Source: a bacterium (GTDB taxonomy: Bacteria > Myxococcota > UBA727 > JAUIJE01). Taken from it: a DNA stretch of 64,000 bases. The notes under the pieces were generated by a model. It searched no databases and was not told the origin of the DNA. It worked only from the letters and a program-made list of their open reading frames with translations. The stretch lies in contig JAUIJE010000012.1 in the NCBI GenBank assembly GCA_030431455.1, positions 180,148-244,147 on the forward strand. The letters are read 5' to 3'. This document shows positions 45,001 to 54,209 of this stretch, one piece after another (positions within the stretch are counted from its first letter, which is position 1; every line of letters starts with the position of its first letter). A program made the position numbers and the translations under genes.

Positions 45001-45767
45001 GCTCGACCGGCGGGTTCGACATCCACGTCGTCGAGGATGTGTCGTCGAGCCAGGACGAAGCCCTGCGCCGGGCCCAGGCGGGGGCGCCCGCGGGCACGGT
45101 GGTGTGGGCCCAGGCGCAGTCGGCCGGGCGTGGTCGACGGGGGCGCAGCTGGGTGACCCACGCGGGCAGCCTCGCGTTTTCGCTCGTGTGGCGGGGCACC
45201 CTGGTCCCCGAAAAGCTCCCGCGCCTGACCTTGTGCACCGCCGCGGGGGTGGCGTCGGCGTTCGCCGACGAGGACATCTGGATCAAGTGGCCCAACGATT
45301 TGATGGTGCCGCACGCCCAGCCGGGGGTGTTTGGGCCGTTTCGCAAGTGGGGCGGCATCCTCGTCGAGGGAAGCTTCGCCGGCGGGCGGCTGGACGCGGT
45401 GATCATCGGGGTGGGGCTCAATCTCGTGCCCCCCCCGGGCGGCTTCGACCCCGCGCTGTCCGGTCGCGCCGGGTCCCTGTGGCCCCAGGGCACGCGCCCC
45501 GACGACGAGGCGGTGCTGCACGCGGTCCTGAATGGCATCGCAGCGGCCAGCGTCCGAGCCGGTGACGACGAGGCCTTCGCCGCGGTGGGGCGGGGGCTGT
45601 GGGCGCGATCGATCCTGGCCGGACGGCAGGTCGTGGTCGACGGGGTGCACGGTCGCGCCCGGGGGATCGGCCCCAATGGGGCGCTCCTCGTCGAGCAGGA
45701 CGGTGGCCAGGTGGTGCCGGTCAGCGCCGGCGAGGTGAGCCTGGCAGAACATCCGCCGACGACATGA
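44997..45767 (+). CDS. birA: Biotin protein ligase
   Basis: A 256-residue single-domain biotin ligase lacking the N-terminal DNA-binding domain of E. coli BirA. It has the GRGRRGRSW biotin-binding loop, KWPNDLMV and KWGGILVEG, plus a C-terminal SH3-like part (GRQVVVDGVHGRARGIGPNGALLVE). It joins biotin to the carboxyl carrier protein of acetyl-CoA carboxylase. The GTG start overlaps the nadC stop by 4 nt. Without the HTH it should not be a repressor. Confidence 0.95.
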   Translation: MSSTGGFDIHVVEDVSSSQDEALRRAQAGAPAGTVVWAQAQSAGRGRRGRSWVTHAGSLAFSLVWRGTLVPEKLPRLTLCTAAGVASAFADEDIWIKWPNDLMVPHAQPGVFGPFRKWGGILVEGSFAGGRLDAVIIGVGLNLVPPPGGFDPALSGRAGSLWPQGTRPDDEAVLHAVLNGIAAASVRAGDDEAFAAVGRGLWARSILAGRQVVVDGVHGRARGIGPNGALLVEQDGGQVVPVSAGEVSLAEHPPTT

Positions 45768-45779
45768 TAGGTTGAACGC

Positions 45780-46406
45780 ATGAAACGCGCGTGGATGTGG
45801 ACCCTGACGATCGCCGTGGCCTTGGCTTGGTCGGCCTCGGCCAAAGAGATGAACCCCATGCAGTTTTTCGGCGGGGGGCCCAAGCCTTACCTCGAGCCGG
45901 ACGGCTATTACCGGGTGGTGTTGCCCTCGGGCTTTGACTGCGAGCAGACCAAGCCCGGTCACCTCGAGTGTGCGGGCAACCGGGGCCACCGGGCGCTGCT
46001 GTCCATCGACGTCAAGAGCGTGCCCCAGAGCGCGACCGCGGACTTGTTTGCGCTCAACCAGATGGAGCGGTTCAAAAAGAAAGAACACTTCAAGGACCTG
46101 GGACGGGAGCGGGTCACCTTGAACGGCGTGGAGGGCGTGGCCGCGACGTTCTCGTACGACTACTATGGCAATGTGCAGATCCCGGTGGGGGTCAAGGCGC
46201 TGTACCTGGTGCAGAACGGCAAGCTCATCGTCGTGCACTTCGAGTCGCGGCTCGAGTTTTTTGGCCGGTACGTGAAGGACTTGAAGACGTTCTTTGAGAC
46301 CTTTCGGCCCACCCGGCTCGACGCGGGCGGCAACCCGATCCTGAGCGACCTCGAGAACAGCAAGCCGCGTGAGAAGTCTCTGATCAGACTGCCCAAGAAC
46401 TACTGA
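45780..46406 (+). CDS. Exported hypothetical protein
   Basis: A 208-residue protein with a signal peptide (MKRAWMWTLTIAVALAWSASA). Its mature domain, beta-alpha-beta in pattern (YYRVVLPSGFDCEQTK, ALYLVQNGKLIVVHFESRLEFFGRYVKD), resembles DcrB/PsbP-like domains, though this is only a guess. It starts 13 nt after birA and may be in the same transcript, followed 7 nt later by the DUF1801 gene. Confidence 0.75.
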   Translation: MKRAWMWTLTIAVALAWSASAKEMNPMQFFGGGPKPYLEPDGYYRVVLPSGFDCEQTKPGHLECAGNRGHRALLSIDVKSVPQSATADLFALNQMERFKKKEHFKDLGRERVTLNGVEGVAATFSYDYYGNVQIPVGVKALYLVQNGKLIVVHFESRLEFFGRYVKDLKTFFETFRPTRLDAGGNPILSDLENSKPREKSLIRLPKNY

Positions 46407-46412
46407 GGGCCC

Positions 46413-46958
46413 ATGGCGACCCAGAAGAAAGCCGCGGCGAAGAAAAAGCCCGCGACGAAAAAGCCCGCGGCGAAGAAGAAGCCCGTGGCGAAGAAGAAGC
46501 CCGCGGCGAAGAAGAAGCCCGCGGCGAAGAAGGCCCGGGACAACACCGGCAACAAGACCAAGGCGACCGGCCACGACGTGGACACGTTCTTGCGCGGGGT
46601 GGCCGACGAGGCCAGACGGCGCGACGCAGAGGTGGTGCACGCGTTGATGGCCCGGGTCACCGGCGCGCGCGGCCGGCTGTGGGGCAGCAGCATTGTGGGC
46701 TACGGGGACGTGACCATGACCTACGCCACCGGGCGGGTGGTGGATTGGTTCTTGGTGGGCTTTTCGCCGCGAAAGCAGGCGCTCACCCTTTACATCATGG
46801 AGGGATTCAGCGGGCACGCGGGGTTGATGGCCAAGCTCGGGACATACAAGACGGGCAAGTCGTGCCTGTACGTGAAGCGCCTCGAGGACATCGACCTGGC
46901 CGTCCTCGAGCGCTTGGTCAAAAAGTCCGTCGCGTACATGAAAAAGACCTACGCCTGA
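46413..46958 (+). CDS. DUF1801 protein with histone-like N-terminal tail
   Basis: A 181-residue protein. Residues 1-50 are a Lys/Ala/Pro-rich repeat (AKKKPATKKPAAKKKP), as in H1-like tails. Residues 60-181 form a DUF1801/YdhG-like domain (HALMARVTGARGRLWGSSIVGYGDV, FSPRKQALTLYIM, TGKSCLYVKRLEDIDL). This domain often has a role in intracellular iron or stress response, but its chemistry is unknown. The tail suggests it is directed to DNA. It follows the exported protein gene closely. Confidence 0.85.
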   Translation: MATQKKAAAKKKPATKKPAAKKKPVAKKKPAAKKKPAAKKARDNTGNKTKATGHDVDTFLRGVADEARRRDAEVVHALMARVTGARGRLWGSSIVGYGDVTMTYATGRVVDWFLVGFSPRKQALTLYIMEGFSGHAGLMAKLGTYKTGKSCLYVKRLEDIDLAVLERLVKKSVAYMKKTYA

Positions 46959-46988
46959 GCGCGCGGCGGGCGGTGTAGCATCGCCGCG

Positions 46989-49511
46989 GTGAGTGAGCGC
47001 GTCGTCGCCGGTCGGTACCGCATCCTGCGCCCCCTGGGCGCCGGGGGCATGGGCAGCGTGTTTGTCGCGCGCCAAGAACCGCTGGGGCGCGAGGTCGCGC
47101 TCAAGCTGCTCCGGCACGTGACCGGACCCCACCAGCAAGAACACGCCGAACGGTTCCGCCGGGAGGCCGCGGCGTTGGCCCGCTTGAGCAACCCACACGT
47201 GCTCACCGTGTTCGATTATGGGTTCGACGACGATGGGGCGCCCTTTTTGGCCACCGAGCTCGTCGAGGGCCTGTCCCTTCGGGAGCGGCTGCGGCAAGGA
47301 CCGCTCTCCGAGGACGACACCCTGCGTTTGCTCCGCGCGGTGGGGCGTGGTCTGCAGGCCGCGCACCAGGCGGGTCTGGTGCACCGGGACCTCAAACCCG
47401 CGAACATCGTGCTGCCGGGCGGCGACCCCGGCGCGGCCAAGATTCTCGACTTCGGCTTGGTCAAGCAAGGCACGCACATCGATGACGGGGCGACGCTGGA
47501 CGCGATCAGCCTCACCGGGGACCGCATCCTCGTGGGCACCCCCGGGTACATCGCGCCGGAGTATGCGGTGGACGGGGTCAGCGACGACCCCCGCAGCGAC
47601 CTCTACGCGCTGGGGGTGGTGGCCTACGAGTGCCTGGCGGGGGCCCAGCCCTTCGATGCCCCGACCCCGGTGGGGCTGGTGATGGCGCACGCGATGAAAC
47701 CGCGCCCGGTGGTGTCCGACAATGTCACTGTGTCTGACAGCACCGCCGTGCTCGTGAACCGGCTGCTGGCGATCCACCCCGACGAGCGGGTGCAATCGGC
47801 GGACGACCTGTTGGCGGTGTTGGACGCGCCGGCGTCCCTGGCCCCGTCGTCGTCGTCGTCGCCGCGGGCCGCGTCGCGGGTCCGGCCCCCGGTGCGCGCG
47901 GCCGGGATCGCGCTCGGCCTGCTGCTCTTGTTCGGGGTCGGGCTCGGGCTGGCTTGGTGGCTCGCGGCCCCGGCGGGCACCCAACGCGCGCGGGCCGGGT
48001 CTTCGGCGCGGCCGGTGCGGGTGGGTTTTTGGCAGGGGCAGGGACATTGGCGCGTCGACAGCGGCACCTTTTCGGTGCGGCGCAGCATCTTTCGGCGCTT
48101 GCTGGGCGAGACTTTGGTGCGGCGAAACGCGGACCACACCCTGGCGGGCGGGGCCTTGGGCAGCTTTTCCCTCGACGAGAGCCAACGCCACCTGGACCTG
48201 CGGTTGCGCCCGGGGGCGGCGTTCGCGCCCCACCCGACGTGTTTTCCCGCGGGGCGGCCGGCGACCGCCCAGGATCTGGTGGCGAGCTTGGCCCTGGCCG
48301 CCGAGGAACTCGCCGCGTTGCGGGTCGTGGTCGAGCACGCCGCGGTCACCGGGCCCGACCGGGTGGACGTGACCCTGCGCCACCCCAACGCCCAGGCCTT
48401 GGCCGCCCTGCGCGAGGTGTTGCTCATCCCCGCCGAGCTCACCGCCGACGGGGCCTGCGATGACCCCACCCACCTCGCGCACCCCGCGGGCAGCGGCCCC
48501 TACCGGCTCGTCGACGACCAGGACGATCGCATCGTGCTCGCCCCGCGCGACGCCTCCGCCGGGCTGGTGCCGTTGACGTATGTGCGGGTGGCGGACCCCG
48601 CGGACTGCCTCGCGGGTTTGGTCCGGGACCGGGTCGATTACTGCGACGTGCCGTTCCCGGCGGCGGCGGCGTTTGTGACCCGGAGCGGCCCGGACCTCAC
48701 CCTGCGCGCGCCCTGGGCCGAACGGCTCGAGGGGGTCGCGTTCGGCGAGCGGCTGGGGCTCGGCCGCTACCGTTGGCAGTTGATGCTGCCCGCGGTGGGC
48801 GCGGGCTCGCCGCTCGCGGCGGCGGAGACGCGGCGGCTTCTGTCCGCGGCCCTCGACCGTGGCCCCCTGTGCACCGCCTACGGGTTTCAGACGAGCCAGA
48901 CCACGAGCACGCCGCTGCCGTCGTTTTTGTGGGCCGCGGCGGTGCCGGCCCCCGCGGCCCCCGACGTTGAGGTCGCGCGCCGCGGCTTGGCCCAGGCGGT
49001 GCGACGGGCCGGCCGCCCCCTCAAGCTCGGTTCGTTAAACAATCACAAAGGCATCGAACTGATGTGCGCCCAGCTCCGGGAGGCGGCCATCCCCTGCACC
49101 CACGTGCCCCTGCCCTCGGGCGACCTGGCCCAGAGCTTGGCCGATGGCGTCGTCGACGCGGTGCCGGTGGCATTGGTGGACAGCCTGCGCGACCCCTTTG
49201 TGCGTTTGACCACCTTGCTCGGTTATCTCGAGGCCCGGGGCGCGCCGCATCCGGGCCTGGCCGCGCAGGTGGCCGCCATCGACGAGGAAGTGAAGCCCGA
49301 GCGCCGGCGGGGGTTGCTCGAGGCCCTGGTCGAACAAATCGCCGAACAGATGCCGTACATCGCCATGTGTATGCGGCCCCCGGACGCGCACGAAGCGGCG
49401 GTGTTCACCCGCGCCGGCCTGGGCGGGGTGTTCGACGACGTGACCCGCCGGGTGTGGGCCCGGGCCCCGGAGAGCAACGTGCCCCCCGCCACGGTTCATT
49501 GGGGGGACTGA
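46989..49511 (+). CDS. Ser/Thr kinase fused to SBP_bac_5-type domain
   Basis: This 840-residue protein has a Hanks kinase at about 8-280 (GAGGMGSVF, VALK, H132-R-D-L-K-P-A-N, DFG, GTPGYIAPE). One membrane helix follows at about 304-327. The C-terminal half (about 335-840) reads like an oligopeptide/nickel-binding solute-binding protein of ABC family 5 (FSLDESQRHLDLRLRPGAAF, VASLALAAEELAAL, DRVDVTLRHPNAQALAALREV, HPAGSGPYRLVDDQ). The kinase would be cytoplasmic and the ligand-binding domain outside, so it may be a peptide- or nutrient-sensing kinase. GTG 46989 is the start. Confidence 0.9.
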   Translation: MSERVVAGRYRILRPLGAGGMGSVFVARQEPLGREVALKLLRHVTGPHQQEHAERFRREAAALARLSNPHVLTVFDYGFDDDGAPFLATELVEGLSLRERLRQGPLSEDDTLRLLRAVGRGLQAAHQAGLVHRDLKPANIVLPGGDPGAAKILDFGLVKQGTHIDDGATLDAISLTGDRILVGTPGYIAPEYAVDGVSDDPRSDLYALGVVAYECLAGAQPFDAPTPVGLVMAHAMKPRPVVSDNVTVSDSTAVLVNRLLAIHPDERVQSADDLLAVLDAPASLAPSSSSSPRAASRVRPPVRAAGIALGLLLLFGVGLGLAWWLAAPAGTQRARAGSSARPVRVGFWQGQGHWRVDSGTFSVRRSIFRRLLGETLVRRNADHTLAGGALGSFSLDESQRHLDLRLRPGAAFAPHPTCFPAGRPATAQDLVASLALAAEELAALRVVVEHAAVTGPDRVDVTLRHPNAQALAALREVLLIPAELTADGACDDPTHLAHPAGSGPYRLVDDQDDRIVLAPRDASAGLVPLTYVRVADPADCLAGLVRDRVDYCDVPFPAAAAFVTRSGPDLTLRAPWAERLEGVAFGERLGLGRYRWQLMLPAVGAGSPLAAAETRRLLSAALDRGPLCTAYGFQTSQTTSTPLPSFLWAAAVPAPAAPDVEVARRGLAQAVRRAGRPLKLGSLNNHKGIELMCAQLREAAIPCTHVPLPSGDLAQSLADGVVDAVPVALVDSLRDPFVRLTTLLGYLEARGAPHPGLAAQVAAIDEEVKPERRRGLLEALVEQIAEQMPYIAMCMRPPDAHEAAVFTRAGLGGVFDDVTRRVWARAPESNVPPATVHWGD

Positions 49512-50644
49512 GCCCGCTCCCGGGCCCGGGCCTCGTCGAGCACGGCGCGCTGGGCCGCGGCGGCGAACACCACCGGGCCGGTGTGGGCGGCCCCGGGCCG
49601 GGCCGCGGCGTGGGGCAGGGCCGCGCACTCGTAGGTGAGGTCGACGATGACGTGGTCGCGGACCGCGCGCACGTAGTGGCGACCGCGCAGGACCTCATCG
49701 GCCACCGCGGGGCCGATGGGCGTGCCCCAGCTGAACAGGGCATAGCCGGCCTCGTCGAGGAGGGCCAAGCCGCGGCGCACCCGGTCGAGGTCCGGGGCCA
49801 CCAACAGATCGATGTCGTGGGGCACGCGCGCGCCCCCGTCGAGGCGCGCGGCCCAGCTTCCGATCAACACCGGGTCGAGCCCGGCCGGGGCCAACGTCGC
49901 CCACACCTCGTCGAGGTCGGCGCGGGCGGGGCCGGGGGCCTTTTCCCCGCACAAGGCGTACTCGTGCGCGCGGTTGGTGCGCCACACGTCGCCGTCGTCG
50001 GGCACGGGGCGGTCGTAGACCAACACGCGCTCCTCTTTGAGCACAAACCGGCGGGCCAAGGCCGCGCCCCAATCCCATGCCTGGGGCACGAGCCGGCCGT
50101 GGCGGGTGACGTTTTGGGCCATGAACACCACCCGGCCCCCGGGGGGCAACACCCGCCAGGCCTCGTCGACGACCGCGTCCATTCGCGCCCGGTAGGCGTC
50201 GTAGCCGGACAGGGCGTAGACCTGGGCCGCGTCGTCGGGACCGGGCCCCCGGGCGGCGCCGCCTTCAAAGTAAGGCACATTGGTGAGCACCAGGTGGGCG
50301 GCCTGGTCGTCGAAGGGCAGGGCGGTGGCGTCCCCTGGGCATACCTCGAGCGCATCGTGGCCGAGCCGGCGCAGGCGTTCGGTGGCGAGGGCGGCCCGGG
50401 CCGCGGACAGCTCCACCCCCAAGGCCCGGCGGCCGAGGTGGGCGGCCGCGACCAAGGTGGTGCCGAGCCCCGCGAAGGGGTCGAGCACGACCTCGCCTTC
50501 GGCGGTGAACATCTCGATGAAGGGCAACATCTGTTCGGCCCAGCCCACGTCCACCGCCGCCCGCCCATCGCGGGCGGCGAGGTCTCGCGGGAGCGCGAGC
50601 CCGGCCACGCGGGCCTGCAGGTGCAGCCAGCTGCGGTGGGCCAC
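49496..50644 (-). CDS. DNA methyltransferase fused to nucleotidyltransferase-like domain
   Basis: A 382-residue protein. The N-terminal half is a SAM-dependent beta-type DNA methyltransferase with motif I DPFAGLGTT (55-63) and TNVPYF (121-126) in place of the usual S/N/DPPY. It is closest to N4-cytosine/N6-adenine enzymes. The C-terminal part (about 255-382) resembles a nucleotidyltransferase, with GSWAARLDGG and DID at 277-279. GTG 50644 starts 2 nt after the radical SAM stop (TGAAAGTG). It converges with the kinase fusion over 16 nt. The two activities together are unusual. Confidence 0.82.
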   Translation of the reverse strand: MAHRSWLHLQARVAGLALPRDLAARDGRAAVDVGWAEQMLPFIEMFTAEGEVVLDPFAGLGTTLVAAAHLGRRALGVELSAARAALATERLRRLGHDALEVCPGDATALPFDDQAAHLVLTNVPYFEGGAARGPGPDDAAQVYALSGYDAYRARMDAVVDEAWRVLPPGGRVVFMAQNVTRHGRLVPQAWDWGAALARRFVLKEERVLVYDRPVPDDGDVWRTNRAHEYALCGEKAPGPARADLDEVWATLAPAGLDPVLIGSWAARLDGGARVPHDIDLLVAPDLDRVRRGLALLDEAGYALFSWGTPIGPAVADEVLRGRHYVRAVRDHVIVDLTYECAALPHAAARPGAAHTGPVVFAAAAQRAVLDEARARERAQSPQ

Positions 50645-50646
50645 TT

Positions 50647-51765
50647 TCAGCGCCCCCCCAGGGACACGAGGGGGTCCTCGTCGGTGCGCAACAAGACCTG
50701 GGTGTTGGGGTCCCAGTCCGCGCACAGGTTGCCGTTGGCGTGGAACACCAGCTTGTGCACCATGTCGCTCTGGTGGCGCGCCTTCATCTCGGTGTAGTCG
50801 GAGGTCTCGAAGGTCACCTGCACCCCCTGCATCGTTCCATAGACATTGTAGTAGTAGTAGCCGGCCACCGCGCCCGCGGGGACAAAGCCCTCGGTGGGGC
50901 CGCGGGCCGGCCAGAGGGCGTCGAGCAACGGGTCGAGGGGGGCCCGGGCCTGCGCCACGTACCGCCAGGGGGCGTTGGGCACGTAGCCGTCGCCGAGCCG
51001 GGAGAGCTCGCGGAACACCACGTCGGTGACGCCGAGGTCGCGGGCGAAGCGGAGGTAGTCGCGGACCTCGTCGAGGCTGGCCACGCCGCCCCGTTGGAGC
51101 ACGCACACCAGGCGCACGTGGGCCGCGGTCGCGGCCGCGTGCACCGCTTGGGCGAACGCGCGGTTGTCGGCGACCTGGGCGCTCGACCGAAAGCGCATGA
51201 TCGCTTGGTTGCGCGCGTCGTCGGCGGCGTGGCGCGAGATCTCCACCCGGTCGAGCCCAAACCGCGACAGGCGCGCCACCAGGGCGGGGCCGTCTCCGCG
51301 GGGAAAGAACCCATTGGCATTGGAATACATGACCTTGGACACGAACCGGCCGCCGGCGGCTTGGTGGGCATCGGCCGCGTCCAGGACCCCGGACAGCCAG
51401 GCCAGGTCGTCGCTGGCCTCGAGGCCGGACAGGGACAGACCGAGGGGCACCGGACGCACCGCGGCCAGGGCACGGGCGAGCTTCTCGGCGTGGCCGGGGC
51501 CAGGCCGCAACGCGGCGGTGAGCTGCGTGGCGTCTTTGTGCACCAGGGTCTCGGAACAAAACCGGCACCGGGCCGAGCACGCCCGGGCGGACGCAAACGG
51601 GGTGAAGGTCGTGCCCGGGGCGAAGGTGCGCGCCGTGCCCCCGACGGTGCACGTCACCGGGGGGTCTTGGCTGACGAGCCGGGCCTCGATGGGCACCCCC
51701 GCGTCCAGGAGCCGGCCTTTGATGGGGGCGCGGTCGAGCAGGCCGAGGTCAGGGGAATGGGACAT
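50647..51765 (-). CDS. Radical SAM protein
   Basis: A 372-residue protein with CSARCRFC (Cys63, Cys67, Cys70), the CX3CX2C signature binding a 4Fe-4S cluster for reductive SAM cleavage. The following LGLSLSGLEASDDLA and VEISRHAADDARNQAIM are the usual barrel motifs. The C-terminal part (about 250-372) has no SPASM Cys cluster. It may modify a nucleobase, peptide or other small molecule. ATG 51765 follows AAGGAGG and is preferred to GTG 51780. It is co-transcribed with the Nudix gene upstream and the methyltransferase fusion downstream. Confidence 0.9.
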   Translation of the reverse strand: MSHSPDLGLLDRAPIKGRLLDAGVPIEARLVSQDPPVTCTVGGTARTFAPGTTFTPFASARACSARCRFCSETLVHKDATQLTAALRPGPGHAEKLARALAAVRPVPLGLSLSGLEASDDLAWLSGVLDAADAHQAAGGRFVSKVMYSNANGFFPRGDGPALVARLSRFGLDRVEISRHAADDARNQAIMRFRSSAQVADNRAFAQAVHAAATAAHVRLVCVLQRGGVASLDEVRDYLRFARDLGVTDVVFRELSRLGDGYVPNAPWRYVAQARAPLDPLLDALWPARGPTEGFVPAGAVAGYYYYNVYGTMQGVQVTFETSDYTEMKARHQSDMVHKLVFHANGNLCADWDPNTQVLLRTDEDPLVSLGGR

Positions 51766-51776
51766 GGCGGCCTCCT

Positions 51777-52478
51777 TCACAGTTGAAACTCTTGGCCGGC
51801 CTTTTTGGCCCGCCGGTAGCGGCGCTCGTCAAAGCGGTACAGGCGCGCGGCCCGGTGGGCGACGTCCTTTTGTACCTCGTCGAGCTCGTCGAGAATGTCC
51901 ATGGACAGCACCTTCTTGCGGAAGTTGCGTTTGTCGAGCGGTTGCTCGAGCACCACCTCGTACAGCCGCTGCAACTGGGACAAGGCGAACTTGCGCGGCA
52001 ACAGCTCAAAGCCGATCGGCTCGTACCGCAGCTTGCCCTGGAGCCGCCGGTGGGCGGTCTCGATGATGTCCGCATGGTCAAACGCGAGGGGGGGCAGATC
52101 GTCGAGGGCGAACCAGGCCGCGTCGCGGGCGTCGGTGGCCGCGGCCACCTGGTGGGAGCTGAGCTTGACCAACGCGTAGTAGGCCACGCTCACCACCCGC
52201 TCCCGGGGGTCGCGGTCCACACCCCCAAATGTGTAGAGCTGCTCGAGATAGACCCGGTCGACGCCGGTCTCTTCGTGCAGCTCCCGGCGCGCGGCTTCGT
52301 CGAGGGTCTCGTCGATGCGCACAAAGCCCCCCGGCAACGCCCACCCCCCGGCGAAGGGGGGCAGGTCGCGCTGGATGAGCAGCACCCGCAGCTGGTCTTC
52401 GTCGAAGCCAAACACCACGCAGTCCACCGCCAGGGCGGGCCGGGCATGGGCGTAGGCGTGTCTCTTCGTGTCTTGCAT
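51777..52478 (-). CDS. NrtR-family Nudix regulator
   Basis: A 233-residue protein with an intact Nudix box at residues 51-73 ([23 protein letters not shown]), a catalytic pattern G-x5-E-x7-REUxEExGU. A winged-helix C-terminal domain of the NrtR type follows ([46 protein letters not shown]-like [11 protein letters not shown]). NrtR proteins repress NAD-related genes and sense ADP-ribose. The intact catalytic Glu residues suggest retained hydrolase activity. An operator-like palindrome lies just upstream. ATG 52478 is preferred to GTG 52505, which would overlap it. Confidence 0.9.
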   Translation of the reverse strand: MQDTKRHAYAHARPALAVDCVVFGFDEDQLRVLLIQRDLPPFAGGWALPGGFVRIDETLDEAARRELHEETGVDRVYLEQLYTFGGVDRDPRERVVSVAYYALVKLSSHQVAAATDARDAAWFALDDLPPLAFDHADIIETAHRRLQGKLRYEPIGFELLPRKFALSQLQRLYEVVLEQPLDKRNFRKKVLSMDILDELDEVQKDVAHRAARLYRFDERRYRRAKKAGQEFQL

Positions 52479-52489
52479 ACACAAAGGAT

Positions 52490-52506
52490 AGTGTCGGACA
52501 AACACT
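52490..52506. promoter_or_regulatory. Candidate NrtR operator
   Basis: A dyad AGTGT-N7-ACACT lies just upstream of the Nudix/NrtR start and overlaps the alternative GTG start. NrtR proteins commonly autoregulate through palindromes of this kind. Site identity is inferred from position and symmetry only. Confidence 0.45.
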
Positions 52507-52688
52507 TAGGCAAGGCCCGGACCCGGGATCGCCCCGAAATGCCCCACCCGGGTCACAACGGGACGCGGCCGAACGCCCCGCGGGGCCCGGGGGTGGGCCG
52601 CCCCTCGCGCTCCAAGGGCATTTGGCCGGGCCCCCGCGCCTGGGCACGCGGGCTGCAGAGGCGCCCACAACCCCTGCCAGAGGAGCAC

Positions 52689-53231
52689 ATGCACCCTCAC
52701 ATCGTCGTCGGCACCGGCCCCCATGGGCGCGGCTTGTTCGCCACCGGCCCCATCTCCGCGGGCGAACTGGTCCTGGTCTTTGTCGGCCCCCATTTGACCC
52801 GGGCCGAGACCATCGACTCCCCCATCGAGGCCTACACCGTCCAGGTCGGCCCCGACGATTACATCAACCCGGCGCCCCCGGGGTGTTTCATCAACCACTC
52901 CTGCCAACCCAACACCCGGTTCTCCGCGTCTGACCGGCTGGTGGCCAGCCGGGACATTCGTCCCGGCGAGGAGCTGTTCTTCGACTACTCCACGTCGATG
53001 GACGAGGACCACTGGACCTTGCTGTGCGAGTGCGGGGTCCCCGGCTGCCGCGGGCGCATCACCGACTTCAAATGGCTCGCCCCGGATGTGCAGCAACATT
53101 ACCTGGCCCGCGGCATGGTGCCCACCTGGCTGGTGGTCCACCTCGGCGGGGCGCGCCCGGCGCCCCCGGTGACCAAGCGGCACCACCGCCAGACCGGGCT
53201 GCCCGCCCACCGACGAGCAGCCCGGGTCTGA
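52689..53231 (+). CDS. SET-domain protein methyltransferase
   Basis: A 180-residue protein with [17 protein letters not shown] (the SET N-flank), [13 protein letters not shown] (NHS-x-PN, SAM-binding), the final catalytic EELFFDYST, and a post-SET Cys group ([12 protein letters not shown]). SET proteins transfer methyl groups from SAM to a protein lysine. The substrate here is unknown. Its start follows AGGAGC. It is divergent from the NrtR operon. Confidence 0.92.
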   Translation: MHPHIVVGTGPHGRGLFATGPISAGELVLVFVGPHLTRAETIDSPIEAYTVQVGPDDYINPAPPGCFINHSCQPNTRFSASDRLVASRDIRPGEELFFDYSTSMDEDHWTLLCECGVPGCRGRITDFKWLAPDVQQHYLARGMVPTWLVVHLGGARPAPPVTKRHHRQTGLPAHRRAARV

Positions 53232-53258
53232 CCGCGGGCGTCGACTGACCGGTGGTGG

Positions 53259-54122
53259 CTATTTCGCCGCCACCGGGATCTTCAGGTAGCGCATGCCGTT
53301 GCCGGCCGGCTTCGGCAGCTCGCCGGCGTCGATGTTCACCTGCACCGACGGGTAGAGCAGGCGCGGGGCGTTGAGGGTCTTGTCCCGGCTGGTGCGCATC
53401 TCGACGAACGCGGCCTCGGACGTCTCGGCCGCGAGGTGCACGTTCTTGGCTTTGCTTTGGCCGATGGTGGTCTCCCAGGCCACCGCCCGGCCGCCGGGCT
53501 GGTAGTCGTGGCCCACGAACACCCGGGTGTCGTCGGGCAAAGCGTACAGCACGTCGTGGACCGAGTGGTAGAGCGCGGCGGCGTCGCCCTTGGGGAAGTC
53601 GCACCGGCCCACCCCGTAGTCGGGCATGAACAGGGCATCACCGGTGAACACCGCGTCTTCGATCACAAAGCTCATGCACGCGGGGGTGTGCCCGGGGGTG
53701 TGCAAGGCCTGGATCGACAATGAGCCTGCAGCGAAGGTCTCGCCGGGCTCGATGAGCTTGTCGAACTGTGACCCGTCGGTGGGGAAGTCAGGGTCGAGGG
53801 CGAACACCCCTTTGAACGTCTCTTGCACCAGGGTGATGGGGGCGCCGATGGCGGTCTTGGTGCCAAACCGTTCCTTGAAGTAGGGCGAGCCCGACAGGTG
53901 GTCGGCGTGGGCGTGGGTCTCGAGCACAAACCGCGGCTTGAGCCCTTGCTGCCCGATCCAGTCGCCGACGACCTTGGCCGAGGCGTCGCTCACCGACGAG
54001 CCCACCGGGTTGTAGTCGCGCACCGGGTCGATGATCACCGCGTCCTTGGTCGCGGGGTCGCTGACCACGTAGGTCAGGGTGTAGGTGTCGGGGTCGTAGA
54101 ACGACTTGATGTCGATGGTCAT
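53259..54122 (-). CDS. MBL-fold persulfide dioxygenase-like enzyme
   Basis: A 287-residue metallo-beta-lactamase-fold protein with [10 protein letters not shown] (the metal-binding HxHxDH), [28 protein letters not shown] and the late-domain GHDYQPGGR. These match ETHE1/Blh-type enzymes that oxidise glutathione persulfide to sulfite. Other rhodanese-like proteins in the window make a sulfur role plausible. Substrate is not proved by sequence alone. Confidence 0.88.
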   Translation of the reverse strand: MTIDIKSFYDPDTYTLTYVVSDPATKDAVIIDPVRDYNPVGSSVSDASAKVVGDWIGQQGLKPRFVLETHAHADHLSGSPYFKERFGTKTAIGAPITLVQETFKGVFALDPDFPTDGSQFDKLIEPGETFAAGSLSIQALHTPGHTPACMSFVIEDAVFTGDALFMPDYGVGRCDFPKGDAAALYHSVHDVLYALPDDTRVFVGHDYQPGGRAVAWETTIGQSKAKNVHLAAETSEAAFVEMRTSRDKTLNAPRLLYPSVQVNIDAGELPKPAGNGMRYLKIPVAAK

Positions 54123-54209
54123 GGAAAGCTCCTGTGGTTTTGGTCTTGCCCCAAGGAGCCAGGCAGGGCGCGTTTTGTGGCAAACGGATCCGGCTGCGCG
54201 GGGTGGGGC

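Noticed and set aside
44613..48482. 1289-residue minus-strand open frame
   Set aside because: It covers nadC, birA and the kinase fusion on the other strand, all of which have clear motifs.
49496..50644. Restriction-modification methylase
   Set aside because: No endonuclease or specificity gene is adjacent. The neighbours are a radical SAM enzyme and a Nudix regulator.
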